This document shows positions 33,402 to 44,139 of a stretch of DNA of 64,000 nucleotides, piece after piece. A program made the position numbers and the translations under genes. How positions within the stretch are numbered: the first letter of the stretch is position 1; each line of letters begins with the position of its first letter. The stretch spans positions 1,054,001 through 1,118,000 of the forward strand of contig JAPYXD010000475.1 of NCBI GenBank assembly GCA_030998225.1, written 5' to 3'. Under the pieces are notes generated by a model. That model ran no database searches, was not told where the DNA came from, and worked only from the letters and a program-made list of their open reading frames with translations. This stretch comes from Diplolepis rosae (Eukaryota; Arthropoda; Insecta; Hymenoptera; Diplolepididae).

Positions 33402-35008
33402 AAATCGATTGATACTACTGTGGGTAAAAACTAAGGTGAATTTTGTGATAAAATAACAAATATTTATTCATCTATCCAAATCAATTTCATTTCTTTTAAT
33501 AGTCCAGGCGATGTAGTCCAAAAAAACAGCGTTTCGCGATGTTTTCTTGGAGCAGGATGAAAAATTGAGTTTAGGCGTCAAAAAATAAGTAAAATATCAT
33601 ATCTTTTCCTGTGGTGTCAAATCGATGGACGACATTGTTCAAATTACGGTTATTTATAATCTTTTAACGAAATTTCAGTTTTTTCGCTTATATCTTTGAT
33701 TCTCTTCATTTTATCGTTAAATAGTTCCATAACTTTTTTTTCCTCATAAAGAACCCTACAAAACTAGATGCCGACCGTGAAAAAATATTAATCAGGTCAA
33801 AAGTTATGAATAAAAATAGATAATGCTTATGACGTTTAAATGTACAATCATTCAAAGGCTTTATTTACTCATATCGCGCCGTTCAACACGAATACTTCTT
33901 ATTATTGACAATTATGTGTGCAAAACCTGGAGTCGGGAAGTTTTTTAGTTTATAACTTATGGCCTCATAAACAAATTAATAAACAATCAACCTGTACGAA
34001 CGTGAGAAGTAGATATGGTGATGCTGATTTTTTTATCGATAGATTTCACTATTTTACATTGAAAATCATCATTTTTCAATAAAAAAATTCAATTTTGCAA
34101 CTAAGGGAAATATGTTTATGAATTTCTTAGTTGCAAAATGCATTTTTCCGAGTGTTTCACTCAATTTTCATAACTTTTTATTTCGTACATTGAAAGTGTA
34201 TGAAAAGAGCTTTCATTTGATAAAAAAAGTTCAAGATTCATTCAGAAACAATGGAGATACAGTGTGGTGAAGTTTTTGCTCAATTGTTCAACAAATTCTG
34301 ACAATGAAAGCCCGCCGCCTAAAAGATCTAAATTAATTTTAAAAATGTCATTATACAGTCATTAACGAAAGGATTTGTAGGCATGATAAAATGTCTGTAT
34401 GCATAAAATCATATTAAATATATTTTTAATTAGTAAAAAATATACGCTTGTAGAATATATGGTTGTTTAGATATGTACTTTTCTAAAACATTGAAGCAAA
34501 GATAAGATTGTGTGAATGGTTAATAAAATCTTTAGATTTCATTTACGATAGGAGTAGAAATGTAAATATACGTGTAAGAAATAAATTATCTTGCTTATAA
34601 AATCCTTTTTTATTTTTTCACATCGAAACATCTAATAAAAGTGCAACGAATTTCAGTTAATAAATTACAAGGTCTCTAATTGTCAATTGACGATTTTTGT
34701 GCACTAATTCTTTGATTTGATTGGCGTGCTGCTCTTCAGTTGATGTTGATGGTCGTCCGGGGCGTGCTAAGTCATCAACACGTTCCCTGCCTTCCTTGAC
34801 GTCTTTGTACCACTTATAAACATTTTTCTGTGCATGGCCACATCACCGAAGGCCTTTTGCAACATTCTGAACGTTTTTACAACTGAAATTTGACACCGCA
34901 AACACAATTTAATGGCACATTTTTGCTCAACAAATTCAGACATTGTAGATCTCGAAAAAATCACTTTTAGTGAAACTGAAGATGAAAAAGCTGTCCTATC
35001 ACTATCTT
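33402..35008 (-). mobile_element. insertion in the 3' LTR carrying a mariner N-terminus
   Basis: The LTR sequence is continuous in the partner at 40260-40280 but broken here. TA stands at both borders (33401-33402 region and 35008-35009). The only coding relic is the mariner N-terminus at 34672-34945. A 14-bp inverted repeat with a 20-nt loop (ATTTTGCAACTAAG, 34092-34105 and 34126-34139) lies inside. Confidence 0.5.
34672..34945 (-). pseudogene. mariner transposase N-terminal domain
   Basis: The minus strand reads MSEFVEQKCAIKLCLRCQIS, then a second HTH helix region with AFGDVAMHRK, then, after a frame change, RERVDDLARPGRPSTST and ANQIKELVHKNRQLTIRDL. This is a full mariner paired-HTH DNA-binding part without the catalytic domain. 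It differs from the family at 23.3/36.2/42.7 kb. Confidence 0.75.
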
Positions 35009-35030
35009 AAGAGTTTGCAATAAAAACGTA

Positions 35031-36240
35031 TTATATAAAACTATGAAAGACAATAATCTTATCCACCTGCGACAGGTATTTGGTTCCTCTTACCAAATAT
35101 CTGACTCGATGCAATCTAAAATATTTGGCTGGATAAAAAAAAAGAGTCACAGATTGCCTGTAGCTTGACAGTAGTCGAAAGTCCTCCGGCCATGCCATGC
35201 CCCTTTCTCGATCCATGCGTTCTTCTCTTTGTTGTAGGTGGTTTACTTCCTTCAGGATTAGGATTTCTGGTTCCTCCTTCTTCTCTCGGTCAGCCTTAGT
35301 GTTGCTGAGTATGTATGTGTTTCGTGCGACTTTCTTTTTCACATTGTACGGTCTTTCATAGAGGGAAAGAAACTCCTCTACTTAACCGGCAGCTGCACTT
35401 GCGACATTACAGGCTTTTACCAGCACTAGGTCTCCAGGTTGGAAGGTACGTTTAATTTTATCTTTGTTGATTCTTGCATTTCTTGGCTCCCCTTTTTGTT
35501 TTAATTATTTCTTTTATGATTTGAATCAATTCTGTTTGCGTGTTGTGATCTCTCTTATATTTTATCTGTGGGATTTTTTTCTAATAAGGCCTCATATGGT
35601 GTAATCCCTATTGTATCGTGATAGGATTCATTGAATATTGTTTCAATTTCTTCTATCCAGCTATACCATGAGTCATGTCTCTCCGCTGGCAAAAATGTAC
35701 CAAAAAATCTTGCTAGCTCTCGATTCACTCTTTCAACCATGTTTGCTTGTGGATGTCGATTTCAGGTTAAAATTAATTTTATCTATCGTTCCTTTAGTGC
35801 CTCTTTCCATTTCTTACTAGTAAACTATGTGCCCCGATCAGCTAGTATTTTTCGTGGTTTCCCTATATTTCTTATGAAATCATCTATTTTTCGTATGGTG
35901 GCTTCACTGGTTGCCTTTCTCAATGGGTATAGTTTTGTCTATTTTGTCAATGTGTCCATTACCGCCAAAATGTATTCATATCCATGTTTTGTTTTCACCA
36001 GGATCCGAAGAAATCGATCGCTGAAGTTCTTGCATGTTTTTAGGTTATTCTCCAGCTAATTTGACCACTTATACTTAAGTGCGTTTATAGTAATCTGTGT
36101 TAGAACTGTTTCTTTCTCTCAGTCTTTTTCTGGATGCAGTCTACTCAGCAGATCAGCAGCAATGCTCTCTCTTCCTGCACAATGTTCCATTGTTCTTCTG
36201 TGGATACTGAGGTAATGAGTGTATTATCGAGAAACGAGAC
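35031..36240 (-). pseudogene. Gypsy integrase and Pol tail (of the 33.2-40.3 kb element)
   Basis: Minus strand, 5' to 3': linker after RNase H (TEEQWNIVQEERALLLIC, about 36180), catalytic core with the first Asp in YILAVMDTLTK, the second in KPRKILADRGT, and the Glu in QANMVERVNRELARFF (about 35740), then NESYHDTIGITPYEALLEKN and a basic C-terminus ending near 35031. Several stops and frame changes (around 35520, 35770, 35830, 36060). Confidence 0.8.
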
Positions 36241-36241
36241 A

Positions 36242-37288
36242 TTTGATGTATAACTTGATTCGTGCGGTCTGCTAAGAGATGGCGTAACTTGATTATTATT
36301 CCATCGTCCCAATATTCCTAAAATGCGATGGAAAGCTACTGTCATTGTGCTTTTTTTCAGTATAGGTCATTCATTTTAAGCGTAAACAACAATAATTTTT
36401 TTCCACTCAAATATGTCGAACTTTGTGCCTGAAAAAGTGTTTTTGAGGGGAGTTCTTCTTCATTAATTTAATATGAAGAAAACTGCTACCGAAAGTCATC
36501 GTATTTTGGTGGAAGTTAATGGTGAACATGCTCTAGCTGAGCGAACGTGCCAAAAATGGTTTGCACGATTTAAAAGTGGTGATTTTGGCTTGGAAGACAA
36601 AGAACGTCCTGGGCAGCCAAACAAGTTTGAAGATGAAGAACTGGAAGCATTACTTGCTGAGGATTGTTGCCAAACACTAGAAGAGCTCGCAGAATCTTTG
36701 GGAGTCACTCAAGCAGCCATTTCAAAACGTTTAAAAGCAGCCGGATACATTCAAAAGCAAGGGAATTGGGTTCCACATGAACTCAAGCTGAAAGACGTTG
36801 AAAGGCGGTTTTGCATATCCGAAATGCTGCTGGAACGCCACAAAAGGAAGTCATTTTTGCATCGGATTGTTACTGGTGATGAAAAATGGATACATTACGA
36901 CAACCCCAAGCGCAAAAAATCATACGTGAAACCCGGCCAAGAAGCCAAATCAACGGCAAAGCCGAATATCCATGGCAATGCTCGATTCCATCATGACAAC
37001 GCTCGACCCCATATTGCTATTCCGGTTAAGAACTATTCCGGTCGATGCAGAACGCCCTCACTGGAATACGGTTCACATCAGAACAGAGTATCAAAAATTG
37101 GCTTGATTAATTCGTGGCCGCCAAGCCGGCGCAGTTCTTTTGGGATGGAATCCACAAATTTCCAGAAAGATGGGAAAAAGTCATAGATTTAGATGGGCAA
37201 TACTTTAAATAATACTATTGTACATGTTTTTCGTAAATAAACGTTCAAATTTTGAAAAAAAAGCGCACGAATTGAGTTATATGTCCAA
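36242..37288 (+). mobile_element. mariner copy with internal deletion, inserted in Gypsy pol
   Basis: Terminal repeats TTGATGTATAACTTGATTCG (36243) and its inverted partner ending GTCCAA (37288); TA follows the right end. The transposase starts at 36473 (MKKTATESHRILVEVNGEHA), keeps the HTH domain and the first Asp (IVTGDEKWIHYDNPKRKKSY), then jumps from NIHG to NARFHHDNARPHIAI: about 245 bp are missing compared with the 1.29-kb copy at 42718. After the second Asp the frame is lost. The insertion is younger than the Gypsy element. Confidence 0.85.
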
Positions 37289-37289
37289 T

Positions 37290-37620
37290 AATGAATCTAA
37301 TCCTCTTACCAATGATGTTGCGCTTGTTTCTAATCCAAATGGTACTCCATTATATTCATAGTTTTTTCCTCGGTGTTGGAAGGCCGTGTACTTTTTAGAA
37401 TCGTCTTAAAAAGGTACTTGCCAGAAACTGCTTATCATGTCGAGATACGACATGACCTTGCTCCCTTTACATCTCTCAAACAGGACCTCCGCGGTTTCTG
37501 GGCACTTCCAGACTTCCACTACAATATCATTGAATTTTCTAGCATCGAGACATAGCCGTACCGTTCCATCTTCCTTTACTACTGGCACATTGGGTTGATA
37601 TATGGGCTGGTTGATCGCTA
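37290..37620 (-). pseudogene. Gypsy reverse transcriptase, N-terminal part
   Basis: The minus strand reads VPVVKEDGTVRLCLDARKFN (fingers), ETAEVLFERCKGSKVMSYLD (containing the first catalytic Asp of RT), SSFWQVPF, and, after a frame change, YEYNGVPFGLETSATSL. The YxDD palm and RNase H are missing at the mariner insertion. Confidence 0.8.
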
Positions 37621-38430
37621 GATAATTCCCATGTTTAGCATCTTTCTTATTTCTTCATCTACTTTTTTACAATAGGTCATTCGTATCGAATAGTTTCTTC
37701 CAATAATTGGTTGATTCTCTTTAACCCGCAAGACCTGCTGATAAGATGTCAGTCTGCCAGGTTCTTTTCTGAATACTGCTTTACGTTTGCATAGGATATT
37801 CTTCAGTTGTTTTTTTATCCCAATGTTTGTGACACTCGTTTCTTCAATTTTTACTCTTATTTATTCTCTTTCCACTTGCATATTGTCTCCTGTTTTCTCT
37901 ATTAAGTTTATCGTATGTGTTTTCTTTGCATGTGCTGTAGTGAGTTCTTCATTTACAATTATAACAGAAGGATTTCCTTCAAGGTGGGGAAAGGAAATGG
38001 TTTTGCTATTCAAGTTTATGTGGCTCCTGTATTCATCGAGTAGGTCAACTCCTGTGATACATGGTCTTGATAGTTTTGGGAACACCAGAAACACGTCCTG
38101 GATGATGTGGTCTGGCAGCTGGATGTCTGCATATATCTTCTTGTTCAGTCTTATAGCCTTTCATCCAATTTTTCCTTCTAGGACTACTCCATTTATTGGT
38201 AATGTAGGATAGTTTTGCAGTCTCTTTTTATTTTTATTCATGAGTTCTTCTGATATACAGGTTACTTCAGCACCTCTATCTATCAAGTCGGTGGTCAGAA
38301 TTCCTCCAATGAGGATATTTGCCACGTAAAATTTTGACCGCTTTTTTGTTTCCCTGTCTATCGATTCTTCAAATAGTTCTTTTCTTGATCGCTGCAATAC
38401 GTTCGTGTGGATCCTGATTTCTGGTGCCAC
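37621..38430 (-). pseudogene. Gypsy aspartic protease and protease-RT linker
   Basis: The protease block reads NILIGGILTTDLIDRGAEVT: the catalytic D-T-G of retropepsins is D-R-G here, which should kill the enzyme. The following frame at 38094-37861 (CITGVDLLDEYRSHINL) is the second half of the protease and linker. Stops separate the two. Confidence 0.7.
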
Positions 38431-38456
38431 TTCAATTTGTTGATCCTTCTCGTCTT

Positions 38457-39754
38457 TTATAGACGTGGCCGACCCTCGTTTCCCGATTCCGTATTGGGCA
38501 CTCTCTTCTCTTCGATCTCGTCCTCAGGTCTCATTTCTTCGATTTCCATGTTGCGAACATGGTATGTAGGTTGTGGATTGTTCCTCCACGATCTGTTTTC
38601 AGCTGGTCTGCTATCCATTCCAGTGTTTCCACCTGTATATTTTCCTGAGCTTCTCTCCATCTGATTTCCATAGCCTCCTTAGGGTTTTCTCTGCCATGAC
38701 GTTGGGTTTATGTGCTCGAGGACGCTCCGTTCCATTTTTGAGATTTCCTCTTGATGTTGATCTCCATGGAGTCGGATCCGTGGGTGACTTCCTCGATAAG
38801 TATTGTAGGCTTCGTTATATGTTCTCTTTTCCCTCGCTTCTTCCTTGTTCGTATTCATTGGACCTATTCTGTACAAATTTTCTAATAGCTCCACTAGGCC
38901 ATCTATGTGAGAAATTCCCCGTCCAATTACCGCATAATTGATCTCTTCATTGAAGTGTCTTTCTAGTTTCTGGACAATTTCGCTTCGGGAGATGGTTGGA
39001 CGTAATTCCTTCGCTTCTGCATACAGGCGGATGGCATATTCTGTTCTCGATCCCATTTCCCTACATGATGGCATCCATATTCTAATTCTCTTCTTAGCTC
39101 GTGCTGAGCTTGCTCGTTCCAAAATCGCCTTGAGAATCTATTCAGGAACGTTACAAAGTTGTTCACCTCGTCCTTCATGAATTTCCACCAATCTCCTGGT
39201 GGCCCTGTCAGTGATCGTTCAATGAGATAGTGTGTATCACTATTCTTTAGCCTCAGTGCCTCCCAATATTGTTTAAACTGATTCATATATCGAATCGGAC
39301 TGATGCCTTCTTTAAATTGTGGAAGTATGTACTTTATGTTGGAGTTCCTCTCCAATCCGCTACACTCTCCTCTTCTGCCTTCCTCTGAATTTATCCTCTT
39401 CATGATTCTCGTTTTTTGGGCTTCTAATATTCCGAACTGGGCTTCTATTCTGTTATTCCTTTCCTCTAGAGTCTGGGTAATTCCTGTGGCAACTTCCAAT
39501 GATCGGTTCAGTTTTTCCTTTCTCTCATCTTCGAGCATCTTTTTGACTCGTTTTTCCAGGTCCTCGAGTTTCCTCGTTAAAGATTCCGAATGCTCCTCGT
39601 TCCCGTGACTCCGATCAGTAGAGTGCCCCCCTTTTTCCACAGTGCTCAATGATCTTCGAATTTCCGGTACTTCCGTCAGGGTTCTATCCAAGTCTTCTTG
39701 ATCATTGTTTCCAGTTGCTGATCGTAGGCCTTGACGACTCATCTTGAACACCAC
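38457..39754 (-). pseudogene. Gypsy Gag, three frameshifted segments
   Basis: Capsid-like protein. Starts at ATG 39754 (or the better-placed ATG 39742, MSRQGLRSATGNN). A coiled-coil-like charged N-terminal part (RKLEDLEKRVKKMLEDERKE) is followed by the capsid region (FKEGISPIRYMNQFKQYWEA, GPPGDWWKF, FLNRFSRRFW). The frame shifts near 39110 to the next segment (REMGSRTEYAIRLYAEAKEL, NYAVIGRGISHIDGLVELL) and again near 38670 to a Pro/Asn/Glu-rich tail. A clear CCHC knuckle is not seen. Confidence 0.75.
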
Positions 39755-40036
39755 TGTTTTATTGTTTCTCCTTTTTTTACTTACACTCTACACTGTGATT
39801 TCCTAATTTCACTTCTGTGACTTTTTTGCACTTTTTGCTCCTCTGAGTATTCGTCTAAGTCCTTCAACCCCTTTGGTACATTCTTTCTACTTGCGGTAGG
39901 TTGTAAATATGTCCTACGAAAAGGTACTTGCCCGTTGAATACATCTAATACATTCATCTCATTAGAGAAGATAAAAAAAAAATTTGATTACAGTTTCTTC
40001 GGGCTGTCAATTCTTATTTCCCTTTATGCTCCTCGT

Positions 40037-40054
40037 GCCCCGCGTTGGGCGCCA
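40037..40054 (-). other. primer binding site, tRNA-Lys type
   Basis: On the minus strand TGGCGCCCAACGCGGGGC follows the end of the 5' LTR by one base. TGGCGCCCAACG is the familiar complement of the 3' end of tRNA-Lys used by many Gypsy-type and retroviral elements. It fixes the element's orientation. Confidence 0.85.
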
Positions 40055-40055
40055 A

Positions 40056-40297
40056 TGTTACTTTTTTATTTCTTTCTTACTTAAAATTTGTAATTATGAT
40101 TTAATGATTTCAAACTATAGACATGAAGTCGGAGGACGGGAGGGAAAATAAGAATGATAACACACTTATTGTTAGTCATTTTATATTTGAATTTTAATAG
40201 ACTCTACACGCAACTCTTTTTTTACATGATTCGATTAGCCTGGAAGCCCTATCTCTCAAGTTGCAACTTGCAATGAAAACGTATTACATAAAACTAT
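40056..40297 (-). repeat. 5' LTR of the Gypsy element
   Basis: About 240 bp. Plus-strand start TGTTACTTTTTTATTTC; matches the split LTR at 33231. Outer boundary approximate (shared sequence ends at ATAAAACTAT). Confidence 0.8.
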
Positions 40298-40451
40298 AAA
40301 CTATAAACCGGAACCAGTGATCCCAGAACGTGGGAGATGGTGGCCCCCACCACGCTCCCATGTGGCAAAGCATAATCAAGCGCGCCGTGTCGGTGTGCCC
40401 CTACTTCCTCGCTTCGATTTCACGCTGTCGGCTGTTGATCCAAGATAGAAT

Positions 40452-40654
40452 AGTATATTACGTGCCTAGGCGCACAATGAGGGTTATTGCGTGATGAGCG
40501 ACAATGCTTGCAGGAGATCGAAGCCGAGGCGCGATCAGTCCTGCGAGCATTGTTGCGAGTCTCGTAATTTCCCGAATGTGTGCATTGGCACGTATTCTAT
40601 TTTATGTGACTTCGGTGCGTATACGAGTTTTTATGCGTACACTCGAATCTAATC
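40452..40654. repeat. 205-bp dispersed repeat with strong internal hairpin, copy 1
   Basis: Matches 41292-41496 at roughly 90%. At 40502-40552 it can fold into a 19-bp stem: CAATGCTTGCAGGA plus GATCG pairs with CGATC, a 2-nt AG bulge, then TCCTGCGAGCATTG, with AAGCCGAGGCG as loop. No tRNA-like A and B boxes recognised, so a classical SINE is not shown. Confidence 0.85.
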
Positions 40655-41291
40655 TAGTATTGTAGTTGTTTGCGGCGCTAGTCATTACACTTGATATTTC
40701 GCGACTGGTCCCGGCCATTTTGATTTTATCGATCTTGTGTAGTAGTTGCGGATTTTAATAGACAATAGTGTGCTAACGCTGTACGAAGAATAAGAAGAAT
40801 AAGAAGATTTTTCCCTGCTGTATGGCTATAGGCGCATGCGCAGTTCAATTTTTACATTACATTCCTCTGTAGATCAATACACAACATTGCGCTACTGTTA
40901 ACTGTAGCGAAAAAACGAGATTACGCGCCGGATGCACATAAAATTATGTTTCTGTCGACTTCGTGTCAAAGTGGCGCAAAGCAGACGACAAATTTATAAT
41001 CATGAAATAAATCATTTAACATATTACCTTTCTTTCTTAGATATTTTTAAGAACATTCACCTAAAATGAATATCTAAACATTTCATGTTAAATTTTAGAA
41101 TGATTTTAACACGTAAAAAATTATTTCTTATTGAAATTTGAAATTAAATTTAAATTAAATTTAAAATTTAAAGTCAATAAATTTCCAAAGTTTCAAAACA
41201 AAATATGAATTTCAATATTTTTCAGCTATGCAAATCAAATAATTCAATTAGGAAATTATGTAAGGAATGTTATATATTAAGGAATGATAAT

Positions 41292-41496
41292 AGTAAATTA
41301 TGTGCATTAGGCGCATAATGAGGGTTATTACGCGACAAGCGACAATGCTCGCAGGAAATCGAAGCCGAGGCGCGATCAGTCCTGCGAACATTTTAAGCGA
41401 GTCTTGTAATTACCTGAATTGTGTGCATTGGCACATATTCTATTTTATGTGACTTCGGTGCGTATACGAGTTTTTATGCGTTCTCTCGAATCTAAT
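41292..41496. repeat. 205-bp dispersed repeat, copy 2
   Basis: Same orientation as copy 1, 840 bp downstream. The hairpin is kept, with CAATGCTCGCAGGA on one side and TCCTGCGAACATT on the other. Confidence 0.85.
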
Positions 41497-41946
41497 TGAC
41501 ATGTTATGTATCGTAATGCATAAAATTACGCTACTCTCTAGTGTAGCGTAATAACAAGTTTTGCGCGCCGGAGACATATGAAATATGATATTGGAATCTA
41601 AAAAAAAAAATTTTTAAATACTTGAGCAATACATAAATTATATATAATTATACACTCGAAATTATACAGTAGAGTTTCTTCTCTGGTATATAAAGCAACA
41701 TTGAAAAAAATGTCATTCAAATAAAATACTCTGAAAACTTTTTGAAATACGCAACATTATTCACATACGAATTTTATTACAATATGAAACTGTGAATAAA
41801 AGGTTTCAGTATTCAAAAAACCAAAATTACATCTAAATTTGCATACGAAATTACACTTTACGATTTCTCTTATATAAAATAAAAAAATAAAATATTTTTG
41901 ATAAACTTTACAATCGTTTTCCTAACTCTGAGTATTCGAAGCACTA

Positions 41947-42601
41947 CAGGACGAGGCACATAAAGTGTTACAGAGCGATAGCACTCCAACTATTGATCAT
42001 ATCCAAAAATGTTTCAGACAAAAGTTTCAGTGTTCGAGAAGGCTCGACCACTCTATTTTTTTATCGGTGGAGGCGCTGAAGCTACTTTTAGGTCAACTCC
42101 AACTCCAAACTCCACACATGACGACATGAAAGAAAGAATATGCCGAGCATGTACTGAAATTACACCACAAATGTTGGCTGAAGTTAGATGGTCTTTTCAT
42201 CAGCGAATTAACAAGTGCTTACAAGTCCAGGGTCATCAATTCGAGCATCTTCTATAGGTAGATTCAAACCAAGGTTAGCGGATCCTTTGAAAGTGATTAC
42301 TCCGATATGTTTCGATTTTTCGACAATTTTCATACTTTGCGTGATTAGAATGACCTTGTCTTGTAGGTCGCTGAATTCGTCATAAAATCGGTAATGATGT
42401 CATCGTAAAAAAAATACATGGTTCCATTTGAAAAAGTGAAGTTGACCTTAAAGAAGCTTCAGCGCCTCCACCGATAAAAAAATAGGGTGGTCGAGTATGA
42501 CGGCCTTCTCGAACACTAAAACTTATTTCTGAGACATTTTTGGATATGATCAATAGTAGGAGTGCTATTGCCCTGTAACACTTTATGTGCTTCACCCTGT
42601 A
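41947..42601. mobile_element. 655-bp foldback element with a transposase C-terminal relic
   Basis: About 150-bp inverted ends: 41947 (ACAGGACGAGGCACATAAAG...) and 42601 inward (ACAGGGTGAAGCACATAAAG on the minus strand), both running through the CGGTGGAGGCGCTGAAGC region. TA borders the right end. Inside, plus strand 42112-42254, is the end of an IS630/Tc1/mariner-type transposase (DDMKERICRACTEITPQML and HQFEHLL), so this is a shrunken derivative of an autonomous element. Confidence 0.75.
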
Positions 42602-42717
42602 TAGCTCAACAAAGAAATCTCATGACAAGCAGGAAAAGTTAAGACTAATCATATAGTATATAACATTATATGCAATATTAAAGCCGATTATGAAAAATAT
42701 TCCCCTAAATGCAATGT

Positions 42718-44012
42718 ATTGGATCTATGACTTAATTCGTGCTTTTTTTTTTCAAAATTTGAACGTTTATTTTAGAAAAACATGTACAATAGTACTATTC
42801 AAAGTATTTCCTATCGGAAGCTATGACATTTTTCCATCTTTTTGTCAATTCATGGATTCCATCCCGAAAGAACTGCGCCGGCTTGGCAGCCAAGAATTAA
42901 TCAAGACAATTTTTGATACCCTGTTCTGATGTGAACCGTATTCCAGTGAGGGCGTTCTGCATCGATCGGAACAAATGGTAGTCGTAAGGGGAGTCGTTGG
43001 GATATAAGGAGGGTGGGGTAAAACTTCCCATCCACTGTTTCCCAAATAGTTCTCAACCGGAATAGCAACATGGGGCTGAGCGTGGTCATGATAGGAAATT
43101 ATTGCCTCGTGTTTGGTTGCATATTCCGGGCGTTTTTCGGCTATTGCTCTCTTCAAACGGATTGATTGTGTCCGGTAGCATTCTCCATTGATGGTTCCAC
43201 CCGGTTTTAGCAGCTCATAATATAGCACATCCTTCTGATCCCACCAAATACACAGCATTACCTTCGCGCCATGGATATTCGGCTGTGCCGTTGATTTGGC
43301 TGGTTGGCCGGTTTTCACATATGATTTTTTGCGCTTGGGGTTGTCGTAATGGATCCATTTTTCATCACCAGTAACAATCCGATGCCAAAATGACTTCTTT
43401 TTGTGGCGTTCCAGCAACATTACGGACATGCAAAACCGCTTTTCAACGTCTCCCGGCTTGAGTTCATGTGGAACCCAATTTCGTTGCTTTTGAATGTATC
43501 CGGCTGCTTTTAAACGGTTTGAAATGGCTGCTTGAGTGACTCCCAAAGATTCTGCGAGCTATTCTTGTGTTTGGCAACAATCTTTATCGAGTACTACTTC
43601 CAGTCCTTCGTCTTCAAACTTTTTTGGCTGCCCAGGACGTTCTTCGTCTTCCAAGCAATAATCACCACTTTTAAACCGTGCAAACTACTTTTGGCACGTT
43701 CGCTCAGCTAGAGCATGTTCAACATTAACTTCCACCAAAATACGATGACTTTCGGCAGTAGTTTTCTTCATATTAAAGTAATGAAGAAGAACTCCCCGCA
43801 AAAACACTTTTTCAGGCACAAAGTTCGACATATTTGGGTGAAAAAAAAATGATTGCTTTTAAGCTTCAAATGAATGACATATACTTAAAAAGACGCAAAA
43901 TGGCGGTAGCTTTACAACGCATGTTCGGATTATTGGAACGATGAAATAATAATGAAGTTACGCCATCTCTTAGCAAACCGCACGAATTAAGTTATAGATC
44001 CAATATAAATAA
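42718..44012 (-). mobile_element. full-length mariner element, inactive
   Basis: Bounded by inverted ends TTGGATCTATGACTTAATTC and (minus strand) TTGGATCTATAACTTAATTC, with TA on both sides, 1,295 bp. The transposase starts at ATG 43771 (minus). HTH region, then IVTGDEKWIHYDNPKRKKSY (first Asp), YHDHAQPHVAIPV (second Asp region, DNAR changed to DHAQ), then a frameshift in HPPY just before the third Asp. Stops occur early (CQK-stop-FARF near 43687, and E-stop-LAES near 43560). Family as at 23304 and 36242. Confidence 0.9.
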
Positions 44013-44139
44013 TCATTTTTCAGGAATTTGGGACAAAAGGACATTTGAACATTTATTAAATCCTAGTCGGGTAAAATGAATTTGATAATTACCTAATTCA
44101 CCCAAAGTGAATAACAATAAGCGTTATAGACACTGAGAG

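Larger units (their letters stand above)
33231..40297 (-). mobile_element. Ty3/Gypsy LTR retrotransposon with both LTRs, nested insertions
   Basis: The left LTR (33231-33401 plus about 35009-35044) and right LTR (40056-40297) match (TTTCAAACTATAGACATGAAG, GGAGGAC, AGAATGATAAC...). Reading on the minus strand the order is 5' LTR, primer site, gag, protease, RT, (gap), integrase, 3' LTR. A mariner copy (36242-37288) sits in pol where the RT palm and RNase H would be, and a second insertion (33402-35008) splits the 3' LTR. Its LTRs are clearly diverged, so it is old and inactive. Confidence 0.85.
40298..41946. other. noncoding stretch with dispersed repeats
   Basis: Holds two copies of a roughly 205-bp repeat (separate entries) and, at about 40935-41140, a block (GTCGACTTCGTGTCAAAGTG, CATTTCATGTTAAATTTTAG) that recurs as a reverse complement at about 47530-47735. 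No genes. Confidence 0.6.

Noticed and set aside
37787..39608. Several plus-strand ORFs rich in Phe, Ser and Leu
   Set aside because: They are antisense shadows of the Gypsy gag and protease frames on the minus strand.
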